Below the pieces are notes generated by a model. It was not told where the DNA came from, did no database searches, and saw only the letters and a list, made by a program, of their open reading frames with translations. Shown here in pieces: positions 1 to 10,501 of a DNA stretch of 64,000 nt. The stretch's first letter is position 1; the number at the start of each line of letters is the position of its first letter. Origin of the DNA: Diatrype stigma (Eukaryota > Ascomycota > Sordariomycetes > Xylariales > Diatrypaceae); assembly GCA_022225965.2 (NCBI GenBank), contig JAKJXP020000075.1:1-64000 (forward strand), written 5' to 3'. Made by a program: the position numbers and the translations under genes.

Positions 1-21
1 CCCCCCCCCCCCCCCCCCCCC
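1..21. repeat. poly(C) run at the window start
   Basis: Twenty-one consecutive C residues open the window, followed by an A-rich stretch. There is no TTAGGG or CCCTAA telomere repeat. This is a homopolymer, possibly a contig end or assembly artefact. Confidence 0.9.
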
Positions 22-644
22 AAGAAAAAAAAAATACTGCAAAAAAATCGCGAGTTTCCTCAAGCGACCGAAAAACCACGCCGTTTTTCTGGCGACTAAT
101 GGCCTAACCACTCCGCCATGACCACTTGGACCAAATGCTTTGTAGGTTAGGGAACGTCAGGTGAAAGCCCAAGCACTTAAATTCATTTATGTACTCGGCC
201 CTGGGGATGTGGTCAATGCAGTCAGATCTGGTCAAGTGTAGGTGTACATATGATCCTGCTATTATATCAGCAGTGTAGGAGTCTCTGTCTTCCGTTAGTA
301 GTAGCATACCGTGTGATAGAACACATCTGCTATAGCCACCTTCAAGTAGGCGTAACTTGGCCGTCACGATTTGTTCAGTGTGTGAAACGACGGGTTGGTA
401 TTTTCGGGGCACGTGTGCCCCTTGAAAAGCAAGTCTTTATTGATCTACCTAGATACACAAAAGCAACGACCATCACACCTGCAACTGCTAGACTAAGCAC
501 TGCCTGATCATCTCAAGGCGAGACCATCGGCAAAGGGGGTTGGGGAGTTGTTTCCCTACGGCAAATGCCGATGGAATATAACGAGGCGGGGGTGCGTATG
601 AGAGAAAGGGGTTGCTGCGATCTAGACGGCCCACCTGGATAGCC

Positions 645-947
645 ATGAAATCCTTTCGTCGTAATTTCATTTCTCTCAATAGTATGAAGAAATATACCTT
701 CTTCCTAACCGTTATATCGGTTTCTGGGGCATTCATCCTTCCATGTGGTCCTTTTATGTTGGTATTAATTTTGGCGAATCAATCTAACTGGAAGCAGCTA
801 CGCGTTGTCGTCGAGCAGACCGGCAGTATTGTTCTGATGCTGCCCGGTTATATTTATGCAATGTACGGATATACCGCTGGAATCTGCTGCTGGGTTAGTC
901 GTATTAGTGGTGCCTGGTGTCTCAACTGTGACATATATGTCAGTTGA
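645..947 (+). CDS. possible small two-helix membrane protein (hypothetical)
   Basis: An ATG-started frame of 100 residues. After a short basic N-terminus with several Lys and Arg it contains two hydrophobic stretches, around residues 15-42 and 62-85, that could be membrane helices. I recognise no family. It is the only frame before the poly(A) polymerase gene that looks protein-like, but its composition could also arise by chance or be a fragment of a larger decayed gene. Nothing in the neighbourhood supports a function. Confidence 0.25.
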   Translation: MKSFRRNFISLNSMKKYTFFLTVISVSGAFILPCGPFMLVLILANQSNWKQLRVVVEQTGSIVLMLPGYIYAMYGYTAGICCWVSRISGAWCLNCDIYVS

Positions 948-1323
948 CAACCAGGTAAGAGTGGCGACCTCGAAACGAGTCAAAGAAAGAAAGCTGTAGA
1001 AGCTAGCAAGCTACCAAGGTGGTCAACCTGCAGCGGCGACTGAGGTTGTTGACGATTGTTGTCGTTTAGCCGGAGGGGCGCCGCCCTGCACTGTGAGTCA
1101 GCAATTATCCAAGAGGCGAGGGGTGTATCTTCTTGGATATCGTGGTAATAGTCTGTCAGCAATCCACCACTCATCATCCCTACATACTTCGTTAGGAGCG
1201 TTGCGCTTCCTTGCGACCTTGAGCGGTGGCTTGGGTTTCGTCTCTCCAGGTTCGAACACGTCATCGGGGAGGTTTGTGCTACCAGGGGTTAGCGACTTGC
1301 CTGAACAACAAGACAACGCCTAC

Positions 1324-3204
1324 CTACTTTTTGACGTGCTGGATAGATAGGAAGTTCAATCTGCGCTTGTACTTCTCCCATTCACTACACATCGCCTTGA
1401 AATTGTTGACCTGAAAGGTCAAGTCCAGAGATTTGGCGCCTAGTAAGTTCACATATATATTAGGTATCTTGAGGGAATTTTCGAGCAACTGGAGTTGAAC
1501 CCATGTGGTTGAGAACCTACCTTCGGCCAGCTCGAGACCTATGTAGTGCGTCGTCGTATAGATCGTCGAGGGGCCCTTTATGAGAGGGGATTCATCCGTC
1601 TCGCTGTTTTCGTCATCCGACTCGGGCTTGATGCTAGGAATAGTATGCAAAGGGATAGCATGTAAATCGCTCTCGGGTTTGACCTCGGCACCGGGTTCCG
1701 GTTTGACTTTCACCTCTGTATCAGTCTTGACGCCGTCTTCCTGTTTGACGATCTGCTCATCTTCAGTTTCGTCGCCCTTGACTTCATACTTGAAACTACC
1801 ATCCTGGACCTCGAACAATTGCTCTTCAGTCTCGATCTTGTGGCGTCGTTCGTATCCCTTGTTGAACGGGCGCGCAATAGCGATGGAGTGGTGTCGCTCA
1901 ACGTCGCCCACGAGAACTCGCACTTTGGACTCCACGAAGCCGGACCAGATCTTGTGGGCATCTTTCGTGATACTAGTGACTACCACGGCTAGATAGTACT
2001 TATGATCCAAAGTGAAGAAAGTATGCTTAGTGAAAAGGTCTTTCCAAGGGCGTTTCTTGGTTTGGATTTCCTCGGTGATAATGGCACCGCGCTCAAGCTC
2101 GCGCTGTATGATGGCCTTGGTAGAGTGGGTGATGTTGAACGTCGCACACATCTGCGGGTAAGCGGGAGTGATAACAGGCATCAGATGATAACTGTCGCCC
2201 CGGTACACCTGACGATGCGTTAGTTGACGTGATGAGCGCTCGGAAGACATCTCAGACTTACCTTGGGGTTCCAAACGCGCACGTTCAGAGGCCCATCGTC
2301 GGCATGTTTCAGCTGGACTGGGAGGGGCCAGCGCCATATCTTCATGATCTGGAAGAACTTGGCCACAATTGTCGAAGCAGCGGCCCTTGGGTACAGCTGA
2401 CACGTTCGCGCCACCATCATGGCCCATACGACACCACCGGGGAATCCAATGATATTGGCATATATAGCACGGCGCTGAGCCCATAGCTTGATGGCTCGGA
2501 GGGCTAGACGGAACGTGGTCTTCTCGGGTACCAGATTGAGGATCTCTTCGGTAACCCTGTTACCGTTCAATGAACGAAGTTCGCGATCGTCCAAGCCACG
2601 GAGATACTCGTTGTTGGTCAATTTGAGTGTCTTGTGAGGTGGGAGCTGGTTCAAAGTAGCAATCCTCGAGAAGATCAAATCAATGCTGATCCCCCAATAC
2701 TCGAACTTGATAATGGGCACAAACGCATCTTCTACTGGGGTAAGGTCTGTAATCGCACCCTTCGGGGCCATTTCTTGCAACAGGCTCGGGAAATGTTTGA
2801 AGTAGTCTTCACGTGTGACATACCGAGGTGCGGTAACGAGGGTATCAATATCAGAACCTGGGCCATAGACACCCAGGCAGTAACTGCCATATGTGAAGAT
2901 TTCGCCACGCGCATCTCGTATCAATACCTCGTTCGTAGGCTCCCTTTCTCGGGCAACCCGTCGTACAAACTCGTCGGCAATGACTTGAAGCGAATCGAGA
3001 ATCCGTTCCCTGTATATATCATAAGCTCAGTTCCAGGCGGCGGAGGGGCGTTGTTTGGTTCACCAACCTTTTCACGGTTTCGGCAGGCGACTCGAATTGG
3101 TTCTGGGCTCTTAATTCGTCAAGAAGCGCCTGGCTCGCTTGCAGCTCGTGTGGCAAGGGGGTGTTAATCGAGATTGGGGGCGTGATGCCCCAGGACTTCT
3201 CCAT
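1324..3204 (-). CDS. PAP1: poly(A) polymerase, nuclear (PAP1)
   Basis: Template-independent polymerase that adds the poly(A) tail to pre-mRNA 3' ends as part of the nuclear cleavage and polyadenylation factor. Exons are 3204-3068, 3009-2262 and 2208-1324 (589 aa; the yeast enzyme is 568). The 58- and 53-nt introns are GT-AG; the second has a CTAAC branch point and a GTAAGT donor. The N-terminus WGITPPIS is typical of the family. The nucleotidyltransferase motif GSYCLGVYGPGSDID supplies Asp99 and Asp101, and the third catalytic Asp is residue 156 in ISIDLIF. The central domain (WNPKVYRGD, then MPVITPAYPQMCATFNITHS) and the C-terminal RNA-binding domain follow, with an acidic, EVK-rich insert around residues 430-500. 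The start ATG is the first in frame giving the conserved N-terminus. Identity is near certain; exon edges are inferred. Confidence 0.95.
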
Positions 3205-4643
3205 CTTTGCGATGGCCGGTTCTTGTGGTCAGTATGGGCGATATGTGATACGTGACAAGTCGAGGAATGAGTATCGGTGGGCGAGGCAATCGCGACCTTG
3301 TGGGAGAATGTTAATGTCAAGAAAATATGTAGCCACGGATTGTCCGAAGATCGTCCAAGGATGAATTCGGCCGTGTGATGAAGTTGAGGACAAACTGGCG
3401 CCGGCGTCGGCGGGGAGAAGAAAAGTGGTGGAAGTCGCGTTTGACGACGATGCCGGTTCTTACGGCTTCGTTAGATGATCGGCTCGGCGATCGAGTCGGA
3501 TCCAGAAGACATCAGAAAACCACCCCAGTCATCAATCACAGCAGCAAACGTGATGTAGTGGTACAGCGCCCTGGTCGTGACAAAAGAAGAGAGGTCGATC
3601 AATGGTAGGACATAAGCTATACGAATGATAGAACGGGGGAATGGTAGAAGGTTAAAATGGTATGGACAGAAACGAAAAGAAGAGAAAAAAGGACACTCGG
3701 GAGTGATGATTTGATGACGGAGCTGATGGTGGGCGTTGGTTTGCCTGAGATGGGCGAGGCGAGGCGCCGTCAGTCAATTAACGATTTAACGATTTAACGA
3801 TTTTGGGGGAAGAGATGAGATGGGGCCGGATTGGTGATAAGGAAATTGGTTGATTTCCGCCCTGCCACGGTGCCACGGTGCCACCTCGAGAGCGCCTGCA
3901 CCCTAGTTAGCAGCTGCCTAGGAACGTTGAGCAACAATACCTACATACCTACATACCTACATACCTACATACCTACATACCTACATACCTACATACATTG
4001 TACATACATGTAGGCTTGAGAAGGGTACGTACTTACGGGCTCGTACCGACCAGAACCTGTGCATGTGGCGGCGCTTGTTATCCCCGCTTTCCCCGATGAA
4101 CCGCGCGTGTTTCCTACCTATGGATCAGTGGGTTTAATAGGTACATACTACCTAGCCTAGCAGCCTAGGTACACGTAGTTGGGTACCGAAGTGCTGGCTG
4201 ATGCTATGGCATTGTGCAATTATTTATACTACATACAAGCCGCATTGAATTCGTTCGACGCGGAATAACTTGATATCGAAGCTGTTTTTTGAGAATAAAT
4301 CTCCCAAGTTCTGAACCAAGACATGCCCCCGTTCATTTGGGTGTGATGGGTTATCAGGCGAACTAGAGATGTAGGTAAGCTCGGTTGGAGGGTCTCGGCA
4401 TCCTACGAATATATAGGCCAGGTTTAACCTGATTCGTCTTGACATATCAAAATCTTGCCACAACATGCGTCTAATTTCCAATATGTATTCAGGATAATAA
4501 TAATATTAATGGTATTTATATGATATGTTTACTATGAGGCACACAGAGCCGTCATCGCGGGAGGAAGCGGAGTGGTCTACACCCTGTTCTCTCTGCTATC
4601 CAAGAGGCAACTAATATACGAATACAGTTGGGAACCTTAGGGC
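3205..4643. other. intergenic region upstream of PAP1
   Basis: No convincing gene. The PAP1 promoter should lie in the part nearest 3205. The rest holds an 8-mer tandem repeat (3941-3996), scattered CCTAGG and TAGGTA words and low-complexity purine stretches. Short frames here have no recognisable domain. Confidence 0.6.
3941..3996. repeat. (CTACATAC)7 tandem repeat
   Basis: Seven perfect head-to-tail copies of the octamer CTACATAC, followed by a degenerate CATACATACATG tail. This is a microsatellite. The same CATACATA vocabulary recurs at about 7838-7857, 12672-12690 and 18670-18680, always between genes. Confidence 0.95.
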
Positions 4644-6952
4644 TCAGATGTCCATGCCCCAAACTCGAGCCCACTCGTCGGCGAGCACAACTGGCTCAAA
4701 ACGCCACTGGTGTCTGGAAACCCAGAATGCTAACCCGCTCAGTACGCCAATACTACCAAATAACTCCAGTGCAATCCAGCCCCTTGTCTTCAAGTCAGCG
4801 ACCACTTGGAGCAACCCTAGCGGATCCTGGTGATGCTGTGTTCTTCTCGAAAGGCTTTGTCTCGGGACCCGACTCTTTCGGCTAGGAGCCTTATTCCTAT
4901 CATTAAGCTCATGGACAGGTACGAGCGTACCATCGAGGACACATTCACTCAGCCTCTCTGTCAACCACACCGCTCGCTCACCGCGGGCAAGTGCCTCGAA
5001 ATTTGCCCTTTCGCTGGCAAGGCTCCGCTGCAGGTCCGCTGCCCAATCAGCTATGTGGAAATGGGGCGAGCTATCGACCGGGCCCTGATCATAAGCACGT
5101 ATAAGTGCTAGAGAGGGCCTTTCGATCAGAGCACCTGAGCTTGTCGTCAACCTAGATGTTGGTTCCGGTTCAGGAAGACTAAGTGGTCGATAGAGGTGAC
5201 GAGGCCTTGAGGGTGACACATTTCGCCATTGGAGATATTTCTTCGCTGCAGCGTGCCGCAACCAGGATGTACCGCTGGGACTAAAAATATTTTCCACTAA
5301 ATAGGCGAGTTCCGTTAACACCAAAGGCTGTACATAGTCGGGACTCATCAAAAGGCTCGCGTCCATCATGTCATGGTCCGAGCCTGTTGCACTAGATACT
5401 GCATAAGGAGCGGTTATCGGGGCCACATTCGCCTTTTGACCAGACCAAGGTGAAAAGCCGAAAATGGGAATATTAGCATCACGAAGCTGGCCAGCAATTC
5501 GCTCTTTGCATATTGTCATCTGTTCAGGCGACGATTTGTCTGCCTGTGCTAGCAGTGGAATGACGTTGGTTAAGCGGCCCAGCCGCCGCATATACTCCAA
5601 GTCGGCCGGCTTCAACCCTATGAAAAGGTTAGATACAGATTGCTAGGTCACATTCGGGGAATTGGGAGCAACTGACGACTTGATATCAAGTATAGAACGG
5701 CATCAACTTGGAACCCCCCGTTGCCTCCGAGCATGTTCAGCATGTCCGGTTCGCTGAGGGTGTCCGAGATTACTCGATCAAAGTGGGACTCAACATATTC
5801 AACACAGGGAATGATAGCCTCCATAGCCTTTTTAGGTTTCTAGGTCAGCAACGTTCAAGACAGTGACAATATAACGGGAAACAGGGCTTACCGATGAAGC
5901 ATTTCCATAACCTGGGGTGTCGACAAAGCATATATTCCGCTCTAGGACGTTGTCGCCTAAGCTTCTCCGCTTTTCGGAGTTGAGGTCGTCCAAATCATTC
6001 CACCAGTCAGGATAAGGTTTCGTGCTAGCAAATATCTCGGATATTTGAGCCTTGGAGTCGTAACCTGTTCTCAAATGGGATGGGCTTTTCTTCGATTTTG
6101 AAGACTTTGTACTAGGTTGCACTGGTCCAATAGGATCAACATGGACAATATGCTCGCAGATTTGGACGATGGATTTGATGAGGGAAGTCTTCCCAACGCC
6201 TATGACACACATGATATAATTACGTTAGCGAAAGATGCGGTCTGAAAGGACCGCTCGGGCAAAGAAGTCATACCGGCATCACCGGCGACTAGCACCTTCA
6301 ACCGTCCCATGTTTTTCCCGGTTGTCGTGAAAGGACGACGGCTGGGCATTCTGATACTGGGCATGATGAGTTGAGGAGCGTTGCTCCCTTCGGCCACGGC
6401 TTCGGCACTTCGCTCAGCGTGCTCCTCTTCATCGGAGCTCATGGCATGCTCAGAGATTGAGCAAGCCAAGGAGTTTCTCCTTGAAGAGTGACTGCTCATA
6501 GCCGAACCTGTTACTGATGTCCCTAGCATCATCGGAGTCATCGGACGCGACATGCTTGGCTGATGGGATATGATGGATGCCGGGCTACGAGAGAAGAGAG
6601 AATCCGGAGGCATAGGTGAATAGGCAGTGGCATATTCGCTCTCCGATTGCATCGTGGTGGGCCGCGATGGCTCCTGATCATGGCCAACACTCTCGTCGTC
6701 TGTATCTTCTTCATCTTCATGGGTGGAAGATTTATTATGGAATTCAAATGGAGCCTTCCGTGGATCTCTGAAAAATGGACGTGTATTGGAGTGCTCGATA
6801 TACGAGTCAACGGAAGCTTCGTCGGCGAAAACAAAGGACATCTGGCTGGTGGAGGCAGACATCGTGGAGGTCATGAGCGGAGTGGTATCGCGATGGGTTG
6901 CGGGGCGTTGACATCTCGACGACCAGGCGTCGTTGCCTGGAATCGGTCGCAT
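4644..6952 (-). CDS. septin-like GTPase with C-terminal membrane segment
   Basis: Septin-type G-domain protein of 703 aa. Exons are 6952-6274, 6199-5892, 5827-5677 and 5617-4644; introns are 59-74 nt, with the last donor GTCAGT. Residues 1-215 are a Ser/acidic-rich disordered region. The G domain then shows the P-loop GDAGVGKTS (about 224-232), the Switch II motif DTPGYG (320-325), and AQAD (403-406) where septins usually have AKAD. After a degenerate region, a hydrophobic stretch around residues 662-683 near the C-terminus looks like a single membrane helix. There is no obvious C-terminal coiled coil. Septins assemble into cortical filaments in septation and morphogenesis. This divergent form may instead be a membrane-anchored single-copy relative. 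Family call fairly sure, role uncertain. Confidence 0.78.
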
Positions 6953-8618
6953 TTTCTCGCAGAGTTGCTCGTATCACATCCAAGTTAGTTTTGCAGTCGA
7001 GTCGGCTCTCGAATTCTAGGATCACGGTGAAAAGCCTCGAGGAGGTGCGAAAGAGTATAAGGGTTGATGGATATCTACTGCATACGGATGTATAATAAGT
7101 ATAAGATGGGAGCGATGACAGCAAGTGGATTCGGAGGTGGGTAGCACTGTAAAGGAGTAAGTTGACTACTACCCAAATAGGCTTCTTAACCGGGTCACCT
7201 AACGGTCCTAACCTGTTAAACTGCTCACTAAACGTGCGATAAGGTGGAGGTGTGCATAAGTCATGAGCGGTACATACAGACACTGGAGCGGTAGGTGTAG
7301 GTACATACATAGTACACACTGCAGCACCCGTGGACACTGGCAGTTGCACGAAGAGGCCGAATCACTAGGGGATGGGGAAGACGGTGACACGCTGCCGAGC
7401 ACCCTGCCAAGCACCCTGCCAAGCACTAAGCAGTCATTCCGCCAATTCAGCCATTCTAGTTATTGCCTACAACTTGTTGAGATCATGTCTGAGATTGCCC
7501 GCCATTTATAGTGCTACTATAAATGAGCTTCTATAAATCTGCTGCCCGACATCCATGGGTCTCTATCATGTTTGATCGGTATGCCTCACCTCATTGTTCG
7601 CATTTCTGGTTGGAGCTACGTAATACCAGGACTAGGTAGATGTCATTTACCTAGGTAGATTTAGATGCCATCAAATAGCTTCTCCAAGTTGCTAGAGCAG
7701 CTCAGTACCTACGTAGACCTGACCCCGCATTCGACTGTATTCGCAATCGGCCAGTTACCCATTACCACTTCCTTCTACGAACACCTGCCCGAATATCAAC
7801 CAGGTACCAAGCACATACCCAAAATACAGAGCACATACATACATACATACCCTACAAGCCCAACTGTATCCTGTATTGTATTGTACCTACATAGTATGTA
7901 TGTATGTAGTATATGGTACGCAGGCCTTGAGGGCCACATGCATTTTAAGCTTCCGCAGGGACCCTATCTTTAGACGCCAGACAGGGATCACCATTGGCAA
8001 AGTGGACAAGGGGGCGTGGTACGAGCTACCAAGTAGCCCAGCAGACGCCCGCTGATTCGCCCCTCATTCACTAGAAGGAACTGCAAGAGTCACATCTCCA
8101 ACAAGTCTGGGGAGAGAAAAACCAACTACCAGTCGTAACTCGCCAGACCTTCTCAAAGCGAGTCCCACGACTGTGTATAGCACCTTTCGGGATAAAATCA
8201 TCTCTCTGTCGACGTGTTCTTCAAGTCTCGTCCGCCATCTCAGCTCCCGTCGCCTTGGGTTCGACCGATCGTCCACGAGAATCCCGACTCTCGACTCGAC
8301 TCTCGTCCCCCGTCTCCCGTCTCCCGTCTCCCGATTCCCGATTCCCTCCCGACTCGCTGGAAACGCGCCTACCTGCGCCTTGCCCTGCGACATCGATAGT
8401 CCAGTTATTGGCTTTAACCCTCCCCTTCCTTCACCACGGCGTCACGAGAACCCGCCCCGGAGTCCAGTACTCGAGACACTTTAAAGACTTGCACTGCTGG
8501 AAGTGTCTTGTTCGACCCGGCTGTCACCTCGGTCAAAGCTCCGCCGCCCGTTCCTCACTTCACCACCTACGCTGGTACTCCGTCCGGTACCCCCAGACCT
8601 GTGACTCAACCGCCCAAA
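6953..8618. promoter_or_regulatory. shared upstream region of the septin-like and PHO85 genes
   Basis: The two genes are divergent, so this 1.7-kb gap must contain both promoters. It holds an 11-mer repeat (GCACCCTGCCA, about 7397-7426), a CATACATA repeat (7838-7857) and, next to the kinase, a C/T-rich leader with repeated CTCCCGT units (8308-8345). No convincing coding sequence was seen. Confidence 0.6.
8308..8346. repeat. CTCCCGT-type pyrimidine repeat in the PHO85 leader
   Basis: About five imperfect CTCCCGT/TTCCCGA heptamers in tandem, some 275 nt before the kinase ATG. C/T-rich tracts are common in fungal promoters and 5' leaders, so this may mark the transcription start region. Confidence 0.7.
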
Positions 8619-9619
8619 ATGGATCCTAAGAGGCATCCAAGCTCCTTCCAGCAGCTGGAGAAGCTAGGTGAAGGCACTTATGCTACTGTACGTCTCCCAC
8701 TTGGTGTTTGGGACAACTGGGCTCAGGATACGTGAAATAGTCTAACCCATATTGTCCACTTCCATAGGTTTTCAAGGGCCGGAATCGTCAGACGGGCGAG
8801 CTCGTCGCGCTGAAGGAAATCCACCTCGATTCGGAAGAAGGCACGCCCTCGACAGCGATCCGAGAGATCTCCCTTATGAAGGAGCTGAAACACGAGAACA
8901 TAGTCGCGCTACACGATGTGATCCATACCGAGAACAAGCTCATGCTCGTCTTCGAGTTTATGGATGGCGATCTTAAGAAGTATATGGACACCCACGGCGA
9001 ACGGGGAGCCCTCAAGCCTATGACCATCAAGTCGTTTATGTTCCAGCTGCTGAAGGGCATCGACTTCTGCCACCAGAACCGCGTGCTGCACCGCGACCTC
9101 AAGCCCCAGAACCTCCTGATCAACTCCAAGGGCCAGCTCAAACTCGGCGACTTCGGCCTGGCTCGCGCCTTCGGCATTCCGGTCAACACGTTCTCCAACG
9201 AGGTCGTCACCCTGTGGTACCGAGCCCCTGACGTCCTTCTCGGAAGTAGAACCTATAATACTAGTATCGACATATGGTCCGCGGGATGCATCATGGCGGA
9301 GATGTACACGGGGCGGCCGCTGTTCCCCGGCACGACCAACGAGGACCAGATCGTCCGTATCTTCCGTATTATGGGTACGCCCACCGAACGGACCTGGCCC
9401 GGCATCACGCAGTTCCCCGAGTACAAGCCGACGTTCCAGATGTATGCCACCCAGGACATCCGCGCTATCCTCCCGCAGATCGACCAGCTCGGCATCGATC
9501 TACTACAGCGCATGCTTGTGCTTCGCCCTGAGCATCGCATCAGCGCACACGATGCCCTGCAGCACCCCTGGTTCAGCGACTTGGTTATGCAGCAACACCC
9601 CAGCTACCGCAGCCGGTGA
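8619..9619 (+). CDS. PHO85: cyclin-dependent protein kinase, Pho85/PhoA type
   Basis: Ser/Thr kinase of the CDK5/Pho85 branch, linking phosphate and nutrient status to cell cycle and polarity through Pho80-type cyclins. Exons are 8619-8687 and 8768-9619, with an 80-nt intron, giving 306 aa (yeast Pho85 is 305). Visible: glycine loop GEGTYATV split by the intron, catalytic Lys39 in VALKEI, the cyclin-binding PSTAIRE helix at 50-56, catalytic Asp133 in [11 protein letters not shown] at 151-153, and the CDK insert region [20 protein letters not shown]. The C-terminus ends right after the kinase fold (HPWFSDL). The exon join is in phase 0 and rebuilds the glycine loop exactly. Orthology to Pho85 rather than Cdc28 rests on the GTYATVFKGRN and GTTNEDQI segments. 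Confidence 0.93.
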
Positions 9620-10501
9620 TCTCGTAGCGGTGTTCGTGCCCCGGGAAGGCCATATTAGTGCCGGGCATGTCTTTTAGAGCCTCTTTGATTTCGACTCATC
9701 TCTCTATTCTAATCATGGCGGCCACCGAAGCAAGCAACGTAGTAGGTAAGGGGGCGCAATCCATGGCTCTCGAAGAGCTTACTCTCCAGTATGCCCAGCA
9801 AGTCAGCAAATCAGCAAATCGATAAACGCCTGTACGAGTTTTGATTTTCATCATGTTTTCAGTTATATGGCGGGTTTTCTTTTTCAGAAGTAGGTTCGGG
9901 CGGGGAAACAAGGAGTTGCGAAGCATCTTTTGAGAAAGGCGTCCGGGTCAGGCACGAGGGCGGCTCGAGTGCAGCAAGCGAATGAGACAGACTTCCCCGG
10001 TCGCTCCGAGAGGGGCCCGGGGAAACATGGATTGACGAGGTACGCATAGGTTATAGATCAATGATAATGCCAACAACCCCTGAAAATTGCCTCAAATGAT
10101 TAAGAAGCGCTATGTGTGCCAGATGCTTTGCATGTATATGACGGTCTTAACGTGGGCTGATATATATATATATATATAGGTATACTTAGGTATAATCGTA
10201 TGCTTTCCTACCCGACGGTCTTCTCCATTGCTCCAGCTATCCCTCCATATATGCTGGCGCTTGAGGCGCCCAGCATAATCCATCGAATCGTGTGCTTCGT
10301 TGATTCATACACATACTACATATTTAATGACGATACCTCTTCATCACCATCAAACTTGGTCGAACCATGGCCAAGTTCCGACTTTCCCGCCGATGATGGC
10401 CTTTCAAGGTTCCAGTCGACATTATTGAACCCAACTCCACACAGGAGATAACCCCCATTTATCCTAGGCCTGCACGATTTACGGCATCGCCCCCTTCTTC
10501 T
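9620..10501. other. convergent 3' region between PHO85 and the tafazzin gene
   Basis: Both flanking genes point into this gap. It contains a (TA)n run near 10159-10178 and TAGGTATA words. No gene seen. Confidence 0.6.

Noticed and set aside
1..21. Telomere at the window start
   Set aside because: Pure poly(C) with no CCCTAA units; a homopolymer is not the fungal telomere repeat.
27..60. Poly(A) stretch as a retrotransposon (LINE) tail
   Set aside because: No reverse transcriptase-like sequence or target duplication nearby.
1248..1260. B-box-like GGTTCGAACAC
   Set aside because: No matching A box or cloverleaf; chance occurrence.
3941..3996. Possible CRISPR-like array
   Set aside because: The copies are head-to-tail 8-mers without spacers, in a eukaryotic genome; this is a microsatellite.
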